DNA from: Mesostigma viride
Taxonomy: Eukaryota > Streptophyta > Mesostigmatophyceae > Mesostigmatales > Mesostigmataceae
Length of the DNA: 64,000 nt
Assembly (NCBI GenBank): GCA_009746045.1
Contig: RPFO01000027.1
Span: 4,583,177 to 4,647,176 of the forward strand
Reading direction: 5' to 3'
Part shown: positions 8,216 to 18,821 of the stretch, one piece after another
How positions within the stretch are numbered: the stretch's first letter is position 1
Layout: each line of letters opens with the position of its first letter
Made by a program: the position numbers and the translations under genes
Notes under the pieces: generated by a model
Databases searched by the model: none
What the model saw: the letters and a program-made list of their open reading frames with translations, nothing else
What the model was told of the DNA's origin: nothing

Positions 8216-9721
8216 TTTAAATTGTTTCCTTCTTTTAAGCCATTAAAAGCTTTTTCTTCTCCTTCCTTGCCTTAAATTAGGCCTTGTCCTTTATCCTTGT
8301 TGCTTTCAGTTAGAATTCTGATCATTTACTTAAGGGGAGGTGGCACCCCAAAACCCTTCAAAATTGAACTATGGTAATAACACTTAAAAATCATTTGCAC
8401 ATTGCTGAAATATGATTGCGGGCACTAAATAACATCTCTTGTGAGCTGTCCATGCACTTGTTGGGGGTACTACCCCCAAGTATACGCCAATATTGCGCTA
8501 TAAATAGAAAAAGACGCTAATTAGGGCTGGGTATGCCCCAGCCAATGCACACATTTGTTGGCAACCAAAAATCAACCATTTGTAGTTCCCTGAGTGTGTA
8601 GCTTGCTGAGCTATTTACATCATGGAAATGGCAAAACCTTGAACAGTTATTAATTTTCCCGCAAAACAGGTCTTTTTTTACCGGACATTGGGAATAAACA
8701 TATCATAAACACTTCAGATAAGGCCACAAAATCAAGCGAAAATCCGGCTAACAGGGGGACAGCAGTGGTCCAAGTCCCAGGTCATTCCGACAAGTCTAGC
8801 TCAAGTTATAAGGTTTTGCGTGCTAAAACCTGAACATACGCTAAATGAGGTTTTTCTGTGTATAAGGCCACCTAGACATCATGTTTTCCATCCAAGAAGC
8901 CAAAAAACATGCCCAACTCGATCACACAACATCAGAAAAGGCTAGGCACCTCATCTGCCCTCCCCTGCCCTCAGCATGGCCAGCCTTGCCAGCGTGCGCA
9001 TAGCAACACCATCGCTAGGCATACACGCACCAAGGGAGCATACACTATCAAAGAGACAACCAGCGCAGGCCAGAAATCGGGAGAATCCGGACCATGGTAG
9101 CTCGAGCCTGCCGTTATCTTTTCCGCGTTTTCGAGTCGTTCAGGATGATGAAGATGAATGGTGATGGAAATGTGTATCCTTGTGCATTGAAATTATGGCT
9201 GGCTTACGTGTGGAGCGACTAGATGACCTAGACGGTGGGGCCGGAAACAGCATGCTTGATCAGGGCGTGTGTTTCTAGCCTAACTGGCCGGGAGTGTCTA
9301 GTGGTGAGCACCATTGCTGCGATCGCTCTCCCACCATTTACGAGCCATACACTACGAGCCATACACTATGCTCAGCCCAAGGTTACCATGTAAATTTATG
9401 CCAAGAACTCAGCAAGTATACGTGTAAAAACCTTAGAAAGACTGCCCAAGCAATAGAGGCAACTGCAGCCTGCAAACTTGGCAGCAAATCATACATGTTG
9501 TCTGCCAAGCATTCACATCCTATCCAGCTTGCCTTGCTGCACACATAGCAGGGAAGTCTTAATGGTTATAGCTCAAGGAAAGCAATGGAAACACCTATCT
9601 AATGCAATGCCACTCATGCAGTATGGCCGGCAAAAGAACCACTCTCACCTTCCTTTCCAATATGGCAATGCGCTAAGAAGCTGATGCCAGCTTGTTAGTA
9701 TCTTGGCACATGCCGGATGTC
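8216..9721. other. Left junction region of the nested DNA
   Basis: No gene recognised. AAGGGGAGGTGGCACCCC (about 8334-8350) looks like a polypurine tract or insertion joint. The rest resembles 12600-13060 in short blocks (for example around 8765-8830 against 13010-13075), so it probably belongs to inserted repeat DNA rather than the LTR element. It includes a short dispersed repeat at 9052-9168. Confidence 0.4.
9052..9168 (+). repeat. Short dispersed repeat, copy 1 (about 110 bp)
   Basis: Contains GCGCAGGCCAGAAATC, then CATGGTAGCTCGAGCCTG and a GAGTCGTTCAGGATGATG end. Related copies lie at 16269-16324 (left part only) and 44022-44118 (full length, more diverged, inside an intron). Confidence 0.85.
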
Positions 9722-9737
9722 CACTAGGAGTTAATTT

Positions 9738-10060
9738 GAAGCCCCCGTAACCTGTCCGGTAACTTCGACGCCCCCGTAACCTGCCCGGTAACTTCGACGG
9801 GCCAGGTTACGGGTCCGTATTCGTTGGCGGTTTGGGTTACCGGACCGGTTACGGTACCATTCGGAATATTGGCCCCGAGATTCGGTACGGCCCAGTAACT
9901 GGGCCGGTTATGTTTACGGGGGCGTGAACGGCTTCGGTTCAGGTTACGTTGGGGTATACGGGACGGGTCAGGTAGTGGTTACGGCGCCATAGCTGCCCCA
10001 ATATTAGGCACTGGGGTGGTTACGGAGCCGTTATCGTTAACTGGATCGTAAACCGCGACA
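9738..10060. repeat. Left subterminal GTAACC-motif region
   Basis: Starts with a 29-bp tandem pair (CCCGTAACCTGTCCGGTAAC, then CCCGTAACCTGCCCGGTAAC at 9743-9797), then many GGTTAC, CGGTTA and GTAACT motifs. Confidence 0.8.
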
Positions 10061-10919
10061 TAGCTGGCAGCTCAGCTTGTTCGTTATAATATTCCCGAAA
10101 ACGTTAGTGTTTTCGTTTTTTGAGTTTCGCTTTTAATTGTCCGGCATTGACGTGAATAAATATGGGGGTGCGAAATCCGTCTGTTTCTTGCTTCATGCAA
10201 TGCATATCTTTGTCGTCAGATAATCAGCTCTTTAGGCTATGCCCGACCTTCCTATACTGCCAGCCTGCGGCAATGAGCCAGCAGAAGATATGGCGTGCCC
10301 AAGATTCCGCGCGAAGGCCGCTAATGGTCTTCCGGATGTGCAGTAAGTGCGGTAAAAGCTGCGAAAATTGCTTATAATGCCTGTAGGAAGCTCTTTGCGA
10401 CAGTGTTTCCAAGCGAGTTCATTGTTCTTTTGACGCCAGATACAAAAGGCAAAGGGGGGCATCGTTTTTATTAGTCGGCAGTGCGGTTTCGAGAAGTGAT
10501 GAGTCGGGCAGACGACCTCGCCACGACACCCTCGGCCCAAGCTTCGCATATCCCGGCAGCCATAAAGAAGCGCAGATTAAGCCAGGTGAGCGAGCCAGAG
10601 GGCCCAGAATCGTTGCTAACGCAAGGCAGCTTCTAAAAGGGTAGAAAGCTGGGTTGTTAAGACTTTCTCAAGAGCATGGTGCAGTGGTTATTGCCACCTT
10701 GTCCAGAGATTTGCCCTTGTCTTTCTGATTTAAAGACTGTTTTAAAGAGGGATGGGAGAACGTTTCCAACGTTGTAGCTTATTCATTACTGTGAAGAAAG
10801 AGCCTTTTCAGTTGCTGACAATGAGATGGAAACTGTCTCATGCAAATTAACCAGGCAATGCAAGTGATGCAAGGTGAGGCCATGCATGGCTGATATTGCC
10901 TTCATGCGTGAGTTGAGCA
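10061..10919. other. No gene recognised
   Basis: Short open frames only, none with a recognisable domain and none shared between frames. Confidence 0.5.
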
Positions 10920-12569
10920 GGAGACTGGCTGGGTGTGTGGCTGGCTAGGTGAGCGGGGCGTGTATGGGGTGTTGCAATGGTGAGGGCATGCGAGGCGGGC
11001 ACATGCCTGGCTGGTTTGGGTGTTGGGTAGTTAGGTGGTTCGGTGATTGTGTTGTTGAGTGGTTAGGTGGTTAGGTGGTTGTATAGCTGGGTGATTGGTT
11101 GTTTGGTTGTTTGATTGCCCAGAGAGCCTTGGGTGGGAGGCTTGGGCTATAGATGCTTCAAGGGATGCCTAGGCGTGGGTGGGTTCAATGGCAGGTGGGT
11201 GGCTGATAGGTGGATGCTTTGGTAAATGGCTGGCTGCGTAGGTGGGAGCACAGGCAGTTGGAGAGGGTGGGTGGCTGGCTGGCTGGTCATGGTGGGTGGA
11301 TGAGTGCAAGGGCGGTCGGTTATTGGCAGATGCCCAGGTGGCTGGGTGATGATAGGCTTTGGGGACTTTGAAGTGGGTGGGTTGTTGGATGCATGAGTGA
11401 AACAACTGCACGTTTTTGAGGGTGGTGTGTTGGTGGTTGGTTGGTTAGGGATGTATGTGTGTGTGTGGGTTGGTGGGTGGGCCATTGGTGGCTGGTGGCT
11501 GGTGGATGTGTAGATGACTAGATGTGGGTGGGTGGGCGAAGGGACGGGTAGATGGACGGGTGGGCGCACAGATATGGATGCGTGGATGGGTTTATGGTTG
11601 GGACCGACTCACCTATCACGGGTGAAGGGCTGTGCAGGTTTGGGGTGAGGTAGGTGCCGGGGTGCTGGCTGAGAAAATGCATGCGTGGGTGGGTCAACTG
11701 TGGGTGGCCGGACGGGTGCATATGGGGCCAGCTGGCTGGGTGTTTAGGTGGTTGGGTGGTTGGGTGGTTGGCTCATTGGATGGGGGAATGCCTGCTTATT
11801 ACCTAGTTGGTGTGTGGGTTGCGCAGGTGCCTTGGTGGGTGGGTGGATGTCCAAGTGGGTTGGTAGGTGGTTGGGTGCCTAGGTGCACGCATGGTTGTAT
11901 AAGTTGGGTAAGCACGTGCGCGGCTGGCTTGGTGGGTGGGTCACTGGGTGGGAGGACAGGTGGCTGTCTGGGTGCACGGGCGCGCGAGTGTGTGAGCAGT
12001 TGTGTGGGTGGGTGGCCAGGTGGCTGCATGGGTGGGCGACTGCATGGGTGGCTTGGTGCGCACAAAGTGCAAGAGATGGAGACATGGGATATGCCAATGC
12101 CATATCATGTGAGCATACGTGGATGCCAGGTGACATGTGCCAGCGTTGGGGTCACTGCACCTTGATATGCTCGCTCGGCATATTCTCGACATGTATTACT
12201 GTACACGCAGTGTATATCATGCATGGTGCGTGTTGGTAGCATTCAAATGGCTGTGTTAGTGATGTGGCATGTATTATTCACCTTTCCTTCCCATTTTGCA
12301 ATGTGCCAAGTAGTTTAGAGGCACGGTGTCATGGGGTATACATATGGACATGCACTGCACATCACAGCTTTGTGGCATACTGGCAATGCCTACCTTACAT
12401 GATGGATTCTGCTAGCAATGGTCACCACTCAGGCATTCACATGCACCAAGGTTTTGCACACTGTTTGTACTAGTCATTCTTGAGTTGCCTGCAAAGATTT
12501 AAATGATGCGCCCCAGCTTGGAGAATGTTTTGGTGGGTAATGTTGTTAAAATTGTGGGTAAAAAAGCAA

Positions 12570-12605
12570 AAAATGGTGACAATTGCTGGCAAATGTCACC
12601 ATTTT
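12570..12605. repeat. Hairpin with 12-bp arms
   Basis: AAAATGGTGACA (12570-12581) and its perfect inverse (12594-12605) enclose a 12-nt loop. Confidence 0.9.
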
Positions 12606-12736
12606 GGGCTCTGCATGATCTGAATTTCTGCTCATGACTTGTTGAGACCTTGCTTCAGGTGCTGGCATGATGGCAATAAGTTTTGGTGGCATTCTGACAT
12701 TATTTGGGTTAAATATTGATTTTAAATGGCCATTAA

Positions 12737-12772
12737 TGACAAATGCTAGCAAAATTTTGCTAGCATTTGTCA
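12737..12772. repeat. 36-bp perfect palindrome
   Basis: Centred on GCAAAATTTTGC, with outer ends TGACAAATG/CATTTGTCA. It shares the TGTCACC end motif with the hairpin at 12570-12605. Confidence 0.95.
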
Positions 12773-13095
12773 CCAACTAGGGCTCCAAATGGCGTAGAAC
12801 TTTGTACAAGGTCAGAACAACTATTATTCATCACCACTGCAAAGTTACAGCATAATCTGAGATCAACTATTGTTTCTATGCAAGTGCAAGTGGTTTAGGT
12901 GGCCAGTTTTGGCCTTGGATCTGGAGTTAACTTAAGCAGGGAGTACCATGTAAACTTAACATTTTGACTCAAATACTCCACCGCTAGCCAGACACATCCC
13001 GGGGAGTGGTGGGATCCAATCCTAGGTCAATCTGACAATAAACTTGCCATGGGCCATAATTTATGTAAAAAAAAGGCCATTTCAAGGTGTTGTGT

Positions 13096-13670
13096 CCATT
13101 GGCCATGTTTGCCCATGTCAGTTAGCGCAGTTTAGGATGTGTTGTTTTGTTGTTTAGCTGGGTTGGCATAGGCCTTACACTCTAACCCAGGGGAAACAGA
13201 GAAAATGCTTGTTAGGCATGTGAATGCTACCATCAGTGTTCACATAGTTGCCATGCACCAAGTGCATTGTCGTGTCTGCCTCATCATCTGCCGGTTCACC
13301 ATGCGTTGATTTCTGACTTTCCCTTGTTCTAATGATGTGACAATACTTCAATGTGCTGAGCCAACCATGCTTGATGTAATTTACTGCATGCAAGCTGCCA
13401 TAATACCATGATCCTGTTGGATGATCCTACTTGGTTCCTTGTCCTCCATTGGCCATGTTTGTTGCCCATGTCAGTTAGGGCAGTTTAGGATGTGTTGTTT
13501 TGTTGTTTACCTTGGTTGGCATAGGCCTTACACTCTAACCCAGGGGAAACAAAGAAAATGCTTGTTAGGCATGTGAGTGATACCATCAGTGTTCACATGG
13601 TTGCCATGCACCCAGTGCATTGTCGTGTCTGCCTCAGCATCTGCCGGTTCACCATGCGTTGATTTATGCC
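13096..13670. repeat. Tandem pair of a 220-bp unit
   Basis: 13096-13314 and 13446-13670 are about 93 percent alike by eye. On the minus strand both keep an open frame of about 43 codons ending HMPNKHFLCFPWVRV and containing STHGEPAD. I do not recognise the peptide. Confidence 0.85.
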
Positions 13671-14980
13671 TTGTTCCCCCGCTCCGCATTCGTTGGCATT
13701 CCGTTTTGGCGTTGCCGTTGAATACAGGTGAGGGAATGCAAAGAACCGCTTGACTTCTCTGCAGCATCAGCAAATTATGATGTACATGGCAACCCATGGA
13801 AGCGTGCGGCGGGGGCAAAATATATGCTACAGGAATTGAGAAAATGGCATCAACAAAATCGCACGCTGTGGAAGAGCCTTAAAGTGGTAAAACAACGCCA
13901 CAATGGAGGTGTGACCAGTCGGCTTCAGGGAAGAGTAGCGGTGAGTCACTCTCTTATTTTAGTTGGCGGCAATTCATTGCTGTGATGCAGGCTGCCATGC
14001 CAGCAGTCTTCCCTAATGTGTATGGTAGGAGTACAAGACTAAGGCAGTTATGTTGCTGGCCTCTGCACTGACCCTCCCGCTACATTGTTGGTAATGTTGC
14101 TGCTTGGTTGGCTTTCCTTTGACGTGCATATCGTCCAATTCTGTGATGCAGATTGAACGCCTAAGCAGCCACATCTATATCTGGAGCAAGGCATGAACGG
14201 CAGCAGAAAAGAGACAGGAAGAGAGGGAAAGAGAGGCTGCGGAGAAGCGCGAGGAACAGCTAAGATGCAAGAGGCAACGGGTGGAGGAACATGGCAACGA
14301 AGCCAGCGGTAGTGGGAGCTGCGAGCGAGCACGTCAACTGCGGTGGATGCACACGTGGGGGAGGCACATGCGGGGCAAGCATGTGTAGGCCTGCAAATCG
14401 TGCCAGGGCCCACCGTGATTGCAATTGCCGAGTTCCTGCTGAAGCGAGCACTGGCCTCCTTTCCGCAGTTGGCAGCCAAGGACGCGACAATCACGCTTGT
14501 GGAGAGTTTGTGTAAGGAAGAACCTGGACTCGGCATCGGGCAGTCCAGCGGTGGACCTGCTGAACAACACAGCCTGTGCCCTTGCGAATGCCGCGCTGCA
14601 GTTGGTCTCCAACTCCGTCCATCCATGTTGATGGCAAGGTTAGTTGTGCCACATTTTCTTCCTGTTTTGGGTATGACGCATCAATAATTGCCCCTTGTAT
14701 GTACGGGTGCGGTCGATTGACCTCCCTCCAGCAACATTGCAACATCCGTTACTGACGTCCACTGCGGCGGATGCGTTCCTCCAGCATGTTAGTTGCCTTG
14801 TGAGCTGTAATTGTGCAGGGTGTCGTCAGTACATCCGATGAGAAGGATAACAAGGAGCTCAAGTGTCACTGGTGTTGCCTGGTTGATGGCGCGCGTAATA
14901 TCCATGGGCATCAGCATATGGTCCCAAACACACTCAAACGGCTGGCCGAGTCGCTGGGAGAGGCAGTCCACATGCAGTTG
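13671..14980. other. No confirmed gene; possible decayed transposase exons
   Basis: Open stretches at 13728-13940 (plus; followed by a GTGAGT donor-like site near 13940) and 14813-14990 (plus; contains LKCHWCC and HGHQH in a C-x2-C...H-x-H layout that loosely recalls a BED-type zinc finger) could be exon remnants. No family can be named. Confidence 0.25.
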
Positions 14981-15002
14981 GAGAGGGTGGGTGGGTGGGG
15001 TG

Positions 15003-15180
15003 GCGGGAGGGAGGGAGGGAGGGAGGGAGGGAGGGAGGGAGGGAGGGAGGGAGGGAGGGAGGGAGGGAGGGAGGGAGGGAGGGAGGGAGGGAGGGAGGGA
15101 GGGAGGGAGGGAGGGAGGGAGGGAGGGAGGGAGGAGGGAGGGAGGGAGGGAGGGGGGAGGGAGGGAGGGAGGGAGGGCGG
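15003..15180 (+). repeat. (GGGA)n microsatellite
   Basis: About 175 bp of GGGA with a few interruptions near its right end. No frame contains a stop, which creates false Gly/Arg/Glu ORFs. Confidence 0.98.
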
Positions 15181-16268
15181 GTGGGTGGGTGGTTATGGTG
15201 GGTGGATGGGTGCAAGGGTGGTTGCTTATAAGTGAATCGCCAGGTGGCTGGGGATCGACGGGGTTTGGGAACTCCTAGGTGGGTGCATTGTTGGATGCCT
15301 GAGTGAAACTGTTGCATGGGCTGGAGGATTTGCACCGTTGGTTTGTGGCGGGTGGATGTGTAGCTGTGATTAGAAGTGGGTGGGGTGAGCGATGGGGAAG
15401 GTAGATGGGTGGGTGGGTGCACGGATATGGGTGGGTGGGTGGTTTTGTAGTTGGGATCGACTCACCTATCGCGGGTGGAGGGCTGTGCATGTTAGGGGTG
15501 AGATGGGTGGGTGACTGGCTGAGAGGATGTGGATGTGTGAGGGTGAGTGGGTGCAGGTCGGTGGGTATAAGGGTATGGGGGGAAAGAGTGGTCGAGTGGG
15601 AAGGGGCGTGGGTGGGTCAGGGGTGGGCGGCCTGGTGGGCACACATGGGGCCAGCTGGCTGGGTGGTTAGGTGGCTGCGTGGTTTTAGTAATGGGTGCCT
15701 GGATAAAAGGATGGGTGAATGCCTCCTTATTGCCTAGGTGGGTAGATTGCATATGTGGCTAGCTGGGTGGGTGGATGTCCCAGTGGGTGGGTATGTGGCT
15801 GGGTGCCTGGGTGCACGAGTGGTTAGATAGGTTGGTTTAGTAGGTGCGTGGCTGGCTGGCTGGGTCACCGGGTGGGTGGACCAGTGGGTGGCTGGGTACT
15901 CAGGTGCGCAAGTGTATGAGTACTTGTGTGGGTGGGCCAGGTGGATGCATGGGTGGGTGACTGCATGGGTGACTCGGTACGCACAAAGGGCAACGGATAT
16001 AGACATGGGGATATGCCAATGCCTTGGGGTGAGCATACGTGGATGCCAGGTGACATGTGCCAGCCTGTCGCAGTTATACTATACCTTGGCGTTTGCTTGG
16101 CGTGTCGTTGCCAATAATTTCACACAGGATGTACATGGTACGTGTTGGTAGCAATCACATGGCTGTGTTAGTGAGTGATGTTGCATGTATTGTTCAGCTT
16201 TCTTTCCCATTTTGCAATGTGCCAAGGTTCTTAAGTAGTTTAGAAGTATGGTGTCATGGGGTATACAT

Positions 16269-16324
16269 CAAGGAGACAACCAGCGCAGGCCAGAAATCGG
16301 GAGAATCCGGACCATGGTAGCTCA
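16269..16324 (+). repeat. Short dispersed repeat, copy 2, with an empty paralogous site
   Basis: The sequence CAAGGAGACAACCAGCGCAG and the following 36 bases are absent from the paralogous site at about 12343 (GTATACAT/ATGGACATGCAC). This dates the insertion after the segmental duplication. Confidence 0.8.
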
Positions 16325-16679
16325 CATGCATGTGCACTGCACATCACACATTTGTGGCATACTCGCAATGTCTACCTTACATCTTGCATTCTGTTAGGAA
16401 CAGTCGCCACTCAGGCATTCACATGCACCAGGGTTTCGCTCACTGTTTGTGCTGTAGTCATCGTTAAATCAAAAATCTTTACAAAGCCTGGCAATTGTCA
16501 TAATGTTGGGCTCCTTATGACATGAGATTTTGCACACGAAGTTTTGCGACCATGCTTCAGATGCTTGCATGATGACGACCAGTTTTGGTTGTAATATGAC
16601 ATGGTGGTGCAGGTGCCCTGGTGCACCTAGAGCAGGGGTAGCTTACATTCCCACCCTTGCATGAAGTAGCCTAGAATGT

Positions 16680-16763
16680 ATTAAAAGCCATATGCCCCTT
16701 CTCAGGGATATGTGCTACATTTACTCCCAACGGAGTGATGTTGATAACTAATTAATTAATTAA
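16680..16763 (+). repeat. LINE-type 3' end: hairpin plus (TTAA)n tail
   Basis: ATTAAAAGCCATATGCCCC, then CAGGGATATG (imperfect stem), then TAACTAATTAATTAATTAAT. This is the same layout as the end of the ORF1-only element (ATTAAAAGC, hairpin, TTAA tail at 3671-3731), with different stem sequence. Confidence 0.55.
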
Positions 16764-17082
16764 TGACATCATATTAATTTTTAAAATCATTATTGATAGC
16801 AACACTACCTTGTTAGCATTTGTTACCATTCAGGGCTCCAAATGCCCTGAGGCGTTGTACAAGGTCTGAACAACCGTAATTCATTGTGGCTGTTAAGTTC
16901 CAGCTTCGTCGGGCATAATTCGTCTAACTATCTAAGTGCAAACGTTGTTTGGAAGGGACTCATTTTGGCCTTAATTAAGGATCTGGAGCAGGAGCACGTA
17001 TTCCATGGACTGATGGGGGTGGGTGCATTAGAACTGAGCCGCGAAGACTAGCTGATCTCACTCTAATCTTATATACCAAGTT

Positions 17083-17134
17083 AAATTAAATTAAATTAAA
17101 TTAAATTATAACATGCCTCCGTGGGGAGGTCATG
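17083..17134 (-). repeat. (TTAAA)n tail and 3' hairpin of LINE copy D
   Basis: TTAAATTAAATTAAA repeats (17083-17110), directly followed by CATGCCTCC-GTGG-GGAGGTCATG (17112-17134), an inverted repeat with one bulge. This is again a hairpin beside an A/T tail at a LINE 3' end. Confidence 0.7.
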
Positions 17135-18610
17135 TAGCACATATTTCATGATGGATGGGGTGGAGGAAGCCGCGTGATCGAACTATCCTAACTCTATCTA
17201 GAAAAGCCTAACTACACTACTCATCAAAACGCCTCCTCCGCTTGGGGGGAGGTGGCTTGCCCACAGGGTCGGGCGTGTGTGCCTTGACAATCTTCTTCCA
17301 CCGCTCCTTGTCCTGCATGGCAGTCCAAAGACGGGAGAGAGAGTGGATGCGGTACTCAAACTGGGCTGGGACCACTAGGTCGTCCAGCAACATCTGGGTA
17401 TAGGTCATGGCATGTTTCCCTACCTTTTTAGGAATGTTCTTGGGGCAGGCCAGGTCAAAATGTGCCGCCCCGGTTGGCCGAGCCGCTGGGGACCGGCCAG
17501 ACCAAGGGCGGTGTCGACCTGGCTGGTGCGAGCAAGATGTCCTACAAATGCTATCCTACGCTGTCTAATCTCGTCCGAAATACGCGGCATACCGTGATAC
17601 AAAGACTCTAAGGACCTACGCTGAGAAAACCCGACATTCAGGACCTGTCGGAGCATCCGGGTTACCGTGCCGTCTAGCTTGGCTGCCAGTGTTGCCGTGA
17701 GTGTCCATGCCTCGGCGCCATACGTGAGCACCGTGAGGACGAGGACCTTGAAGAGCATGCGCTTGCGGTGCTCGTCCAGGCCCTTGGAGCGCCAGTAGGT
17801 GTTGAGCGAACGGAGCTTGGCCCAGGAAAGGCCGATGCGGGTGTCCACATCGTCGGCAGTGTCCGGAAGCCAACTCCCCAACAGCTTGAAGCGGTCGCGG
17901 AGTGGGACCTCCGTCCCGTCTAGCAGGCGCGGCAGCGGTGGGCGACTGGAGGCCCCAATCACCATCGCCTCAGTTTTGACACTAATCTCCAACCCCACCG
18001 CCCTCGCCTCCAGGCCCAGACAGTCCAGCCAGGTCTGAATGTGCTCGGGGCGCGCGATGAGGGTGGTGTCGTCCGCGTAAATCAGGTCAGCCAGGCGGTA
18101 ACCCGTGCTAACCCCGCCGTGCCCACGCTCGTTAAGGATGTCCAAGCCTGGCTCGAACCCCTTAAGAGCAGTAAAGCGCGCACGTGCCTGGCGCATGACG
18201 TGGTCCACGACAATAATGAACAGGTATGGAGACAGGACACAACCTTGCCACACCCCGTGGTGAAGGGGAATGGTGGGTGGTGCCTTCCGCAGTCCGCACT
18301 ACTGCCTGTGAGCCCTCATACAGTCGGCGAATGGCAGCAATAAACGCTGGTGGCACGCGGTCCAGAGCTAGGATGGCCCAAAGAGCCTCCCAGAGGACCG
18401 TGTCAAAGGCCTTGATATAGTCAACAAAATGAGGACCAGCGGCAAACTGTCAGGGGGAAGGCGACGCACCTCCTCCATCAACCGGCGCGCGACAAACACA
18501 GCCATGACAGTGTTACGACCACTACGGAAACCCATCTGAGACTCACCCAGGTGTGGGTCCAGCGCGGCGCGGAGCCTGTGCAGCATCATGCGCATGAAGA
18601 CCTTCAGCGT
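17135..18610 (-). mobile_element. LINE copy D, 5'-truncated (RT to C-terminus)
   Basis: A minus-strand LINE related to copy A but a different lineage. RT fingers lie at 18368-18600 (LGESQMGFRSGRNTVMAVFV), then QGCVLSPYLFIIVVDHVM, LADLIYADDTTLIARPEH (YADD near 18060-18080), GSWLPDTADDVDTRIG, LTYGAEAWTLTA and FVGHLARTSQ. The last 64 codons (17217-17408) are in another frame and end with AMQDKERWKKIV and a KPPPPKRRRRFDE basic tail. A frameshift near 17410 and breaks near 18250 and 18430 make it dead. The 5' edge near 18610 has two copies of ATACCAAGTTGTCTC. Confidence 0.88.
17420..18253 (-). pseudogene. LINE copy D reverse transcriptase, longest open segment
   Basis: A 277-codon open stretch from the QGCVLSPYLF block (RT motif 4) through the YADD box, the thumb and the HLARTSQVDTALGLAGPQR block to a frameshift at 17420. 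It keeps the catalytic Asp pair. It lacks the upstream RT fingers in frame and any endonuclease. Confidence 0.88.
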
Positions 18611-18792
18611 ATATACCAAGTTGTCTCCTTGATAATATACCAAGTTGTCTCTCTTAATACAAAATCCTAACTACTCTACTCAGTCACGCACCCCTTCCTC
18701 CTGGCATGGGGGAGGGGGGGCTCTTACATCGCCATGCGTCCAGGCATGATTTGTCTCGCTTCATGTACCATGATTGCCTTTAATTTGACCAG

Positions 18793-18815
18793 TAATTAAT
18801 TAATTAATTAATTAA
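18793..18815. repeat. (TTAA)n tract
   Basis: A perfect TTAATTAA run directly before the TCCA/TCCC tract. The same tetranucleotide run ends several elements in this window (592, 3716, 6393, 16748, 41743) and occurs in introns at 58436 and 58491. Confidence 0.95.
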
Positions 18816-18821
18816 GAACAT

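Larger units (their letters stand above)
10920..12990. repeat. Old segmental duplication, copy 1
   Basis: A degenerate GTGGGTGG/GGCTGG-rich tract (10920-12060), then unique-looking sequence to about 12880. The order matches 15100-16960: a block around GAGCATACGTGGATGCCAGG (12110-12130 against 16031-16050), a GTATACAT block (12336 against 16261), and GGGCTCCAAATG (12780 against 16834). Open frames here (Trp/Gly-rich or Thr/His/Pro-rich) are artefacts of the repeat. Confidence 0.8.
15181..16960. repeat. Old segmental duplication, copy 2
   Basis: Collinear with about 11290-12880 (see copy 1). It differs by an inserted short dispersed repeat (16269-16324) and by a TTAATTAA-tailed insertion ending at 16763. 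Confidence 0.8.

Noticed and set aside
11147-12165. Pro/His/Thr-rich and Trp/Gly-rich ORFs
   Set aside because: By-products of degenerate GTGGGTGG repeats, with the same effect on both strands.
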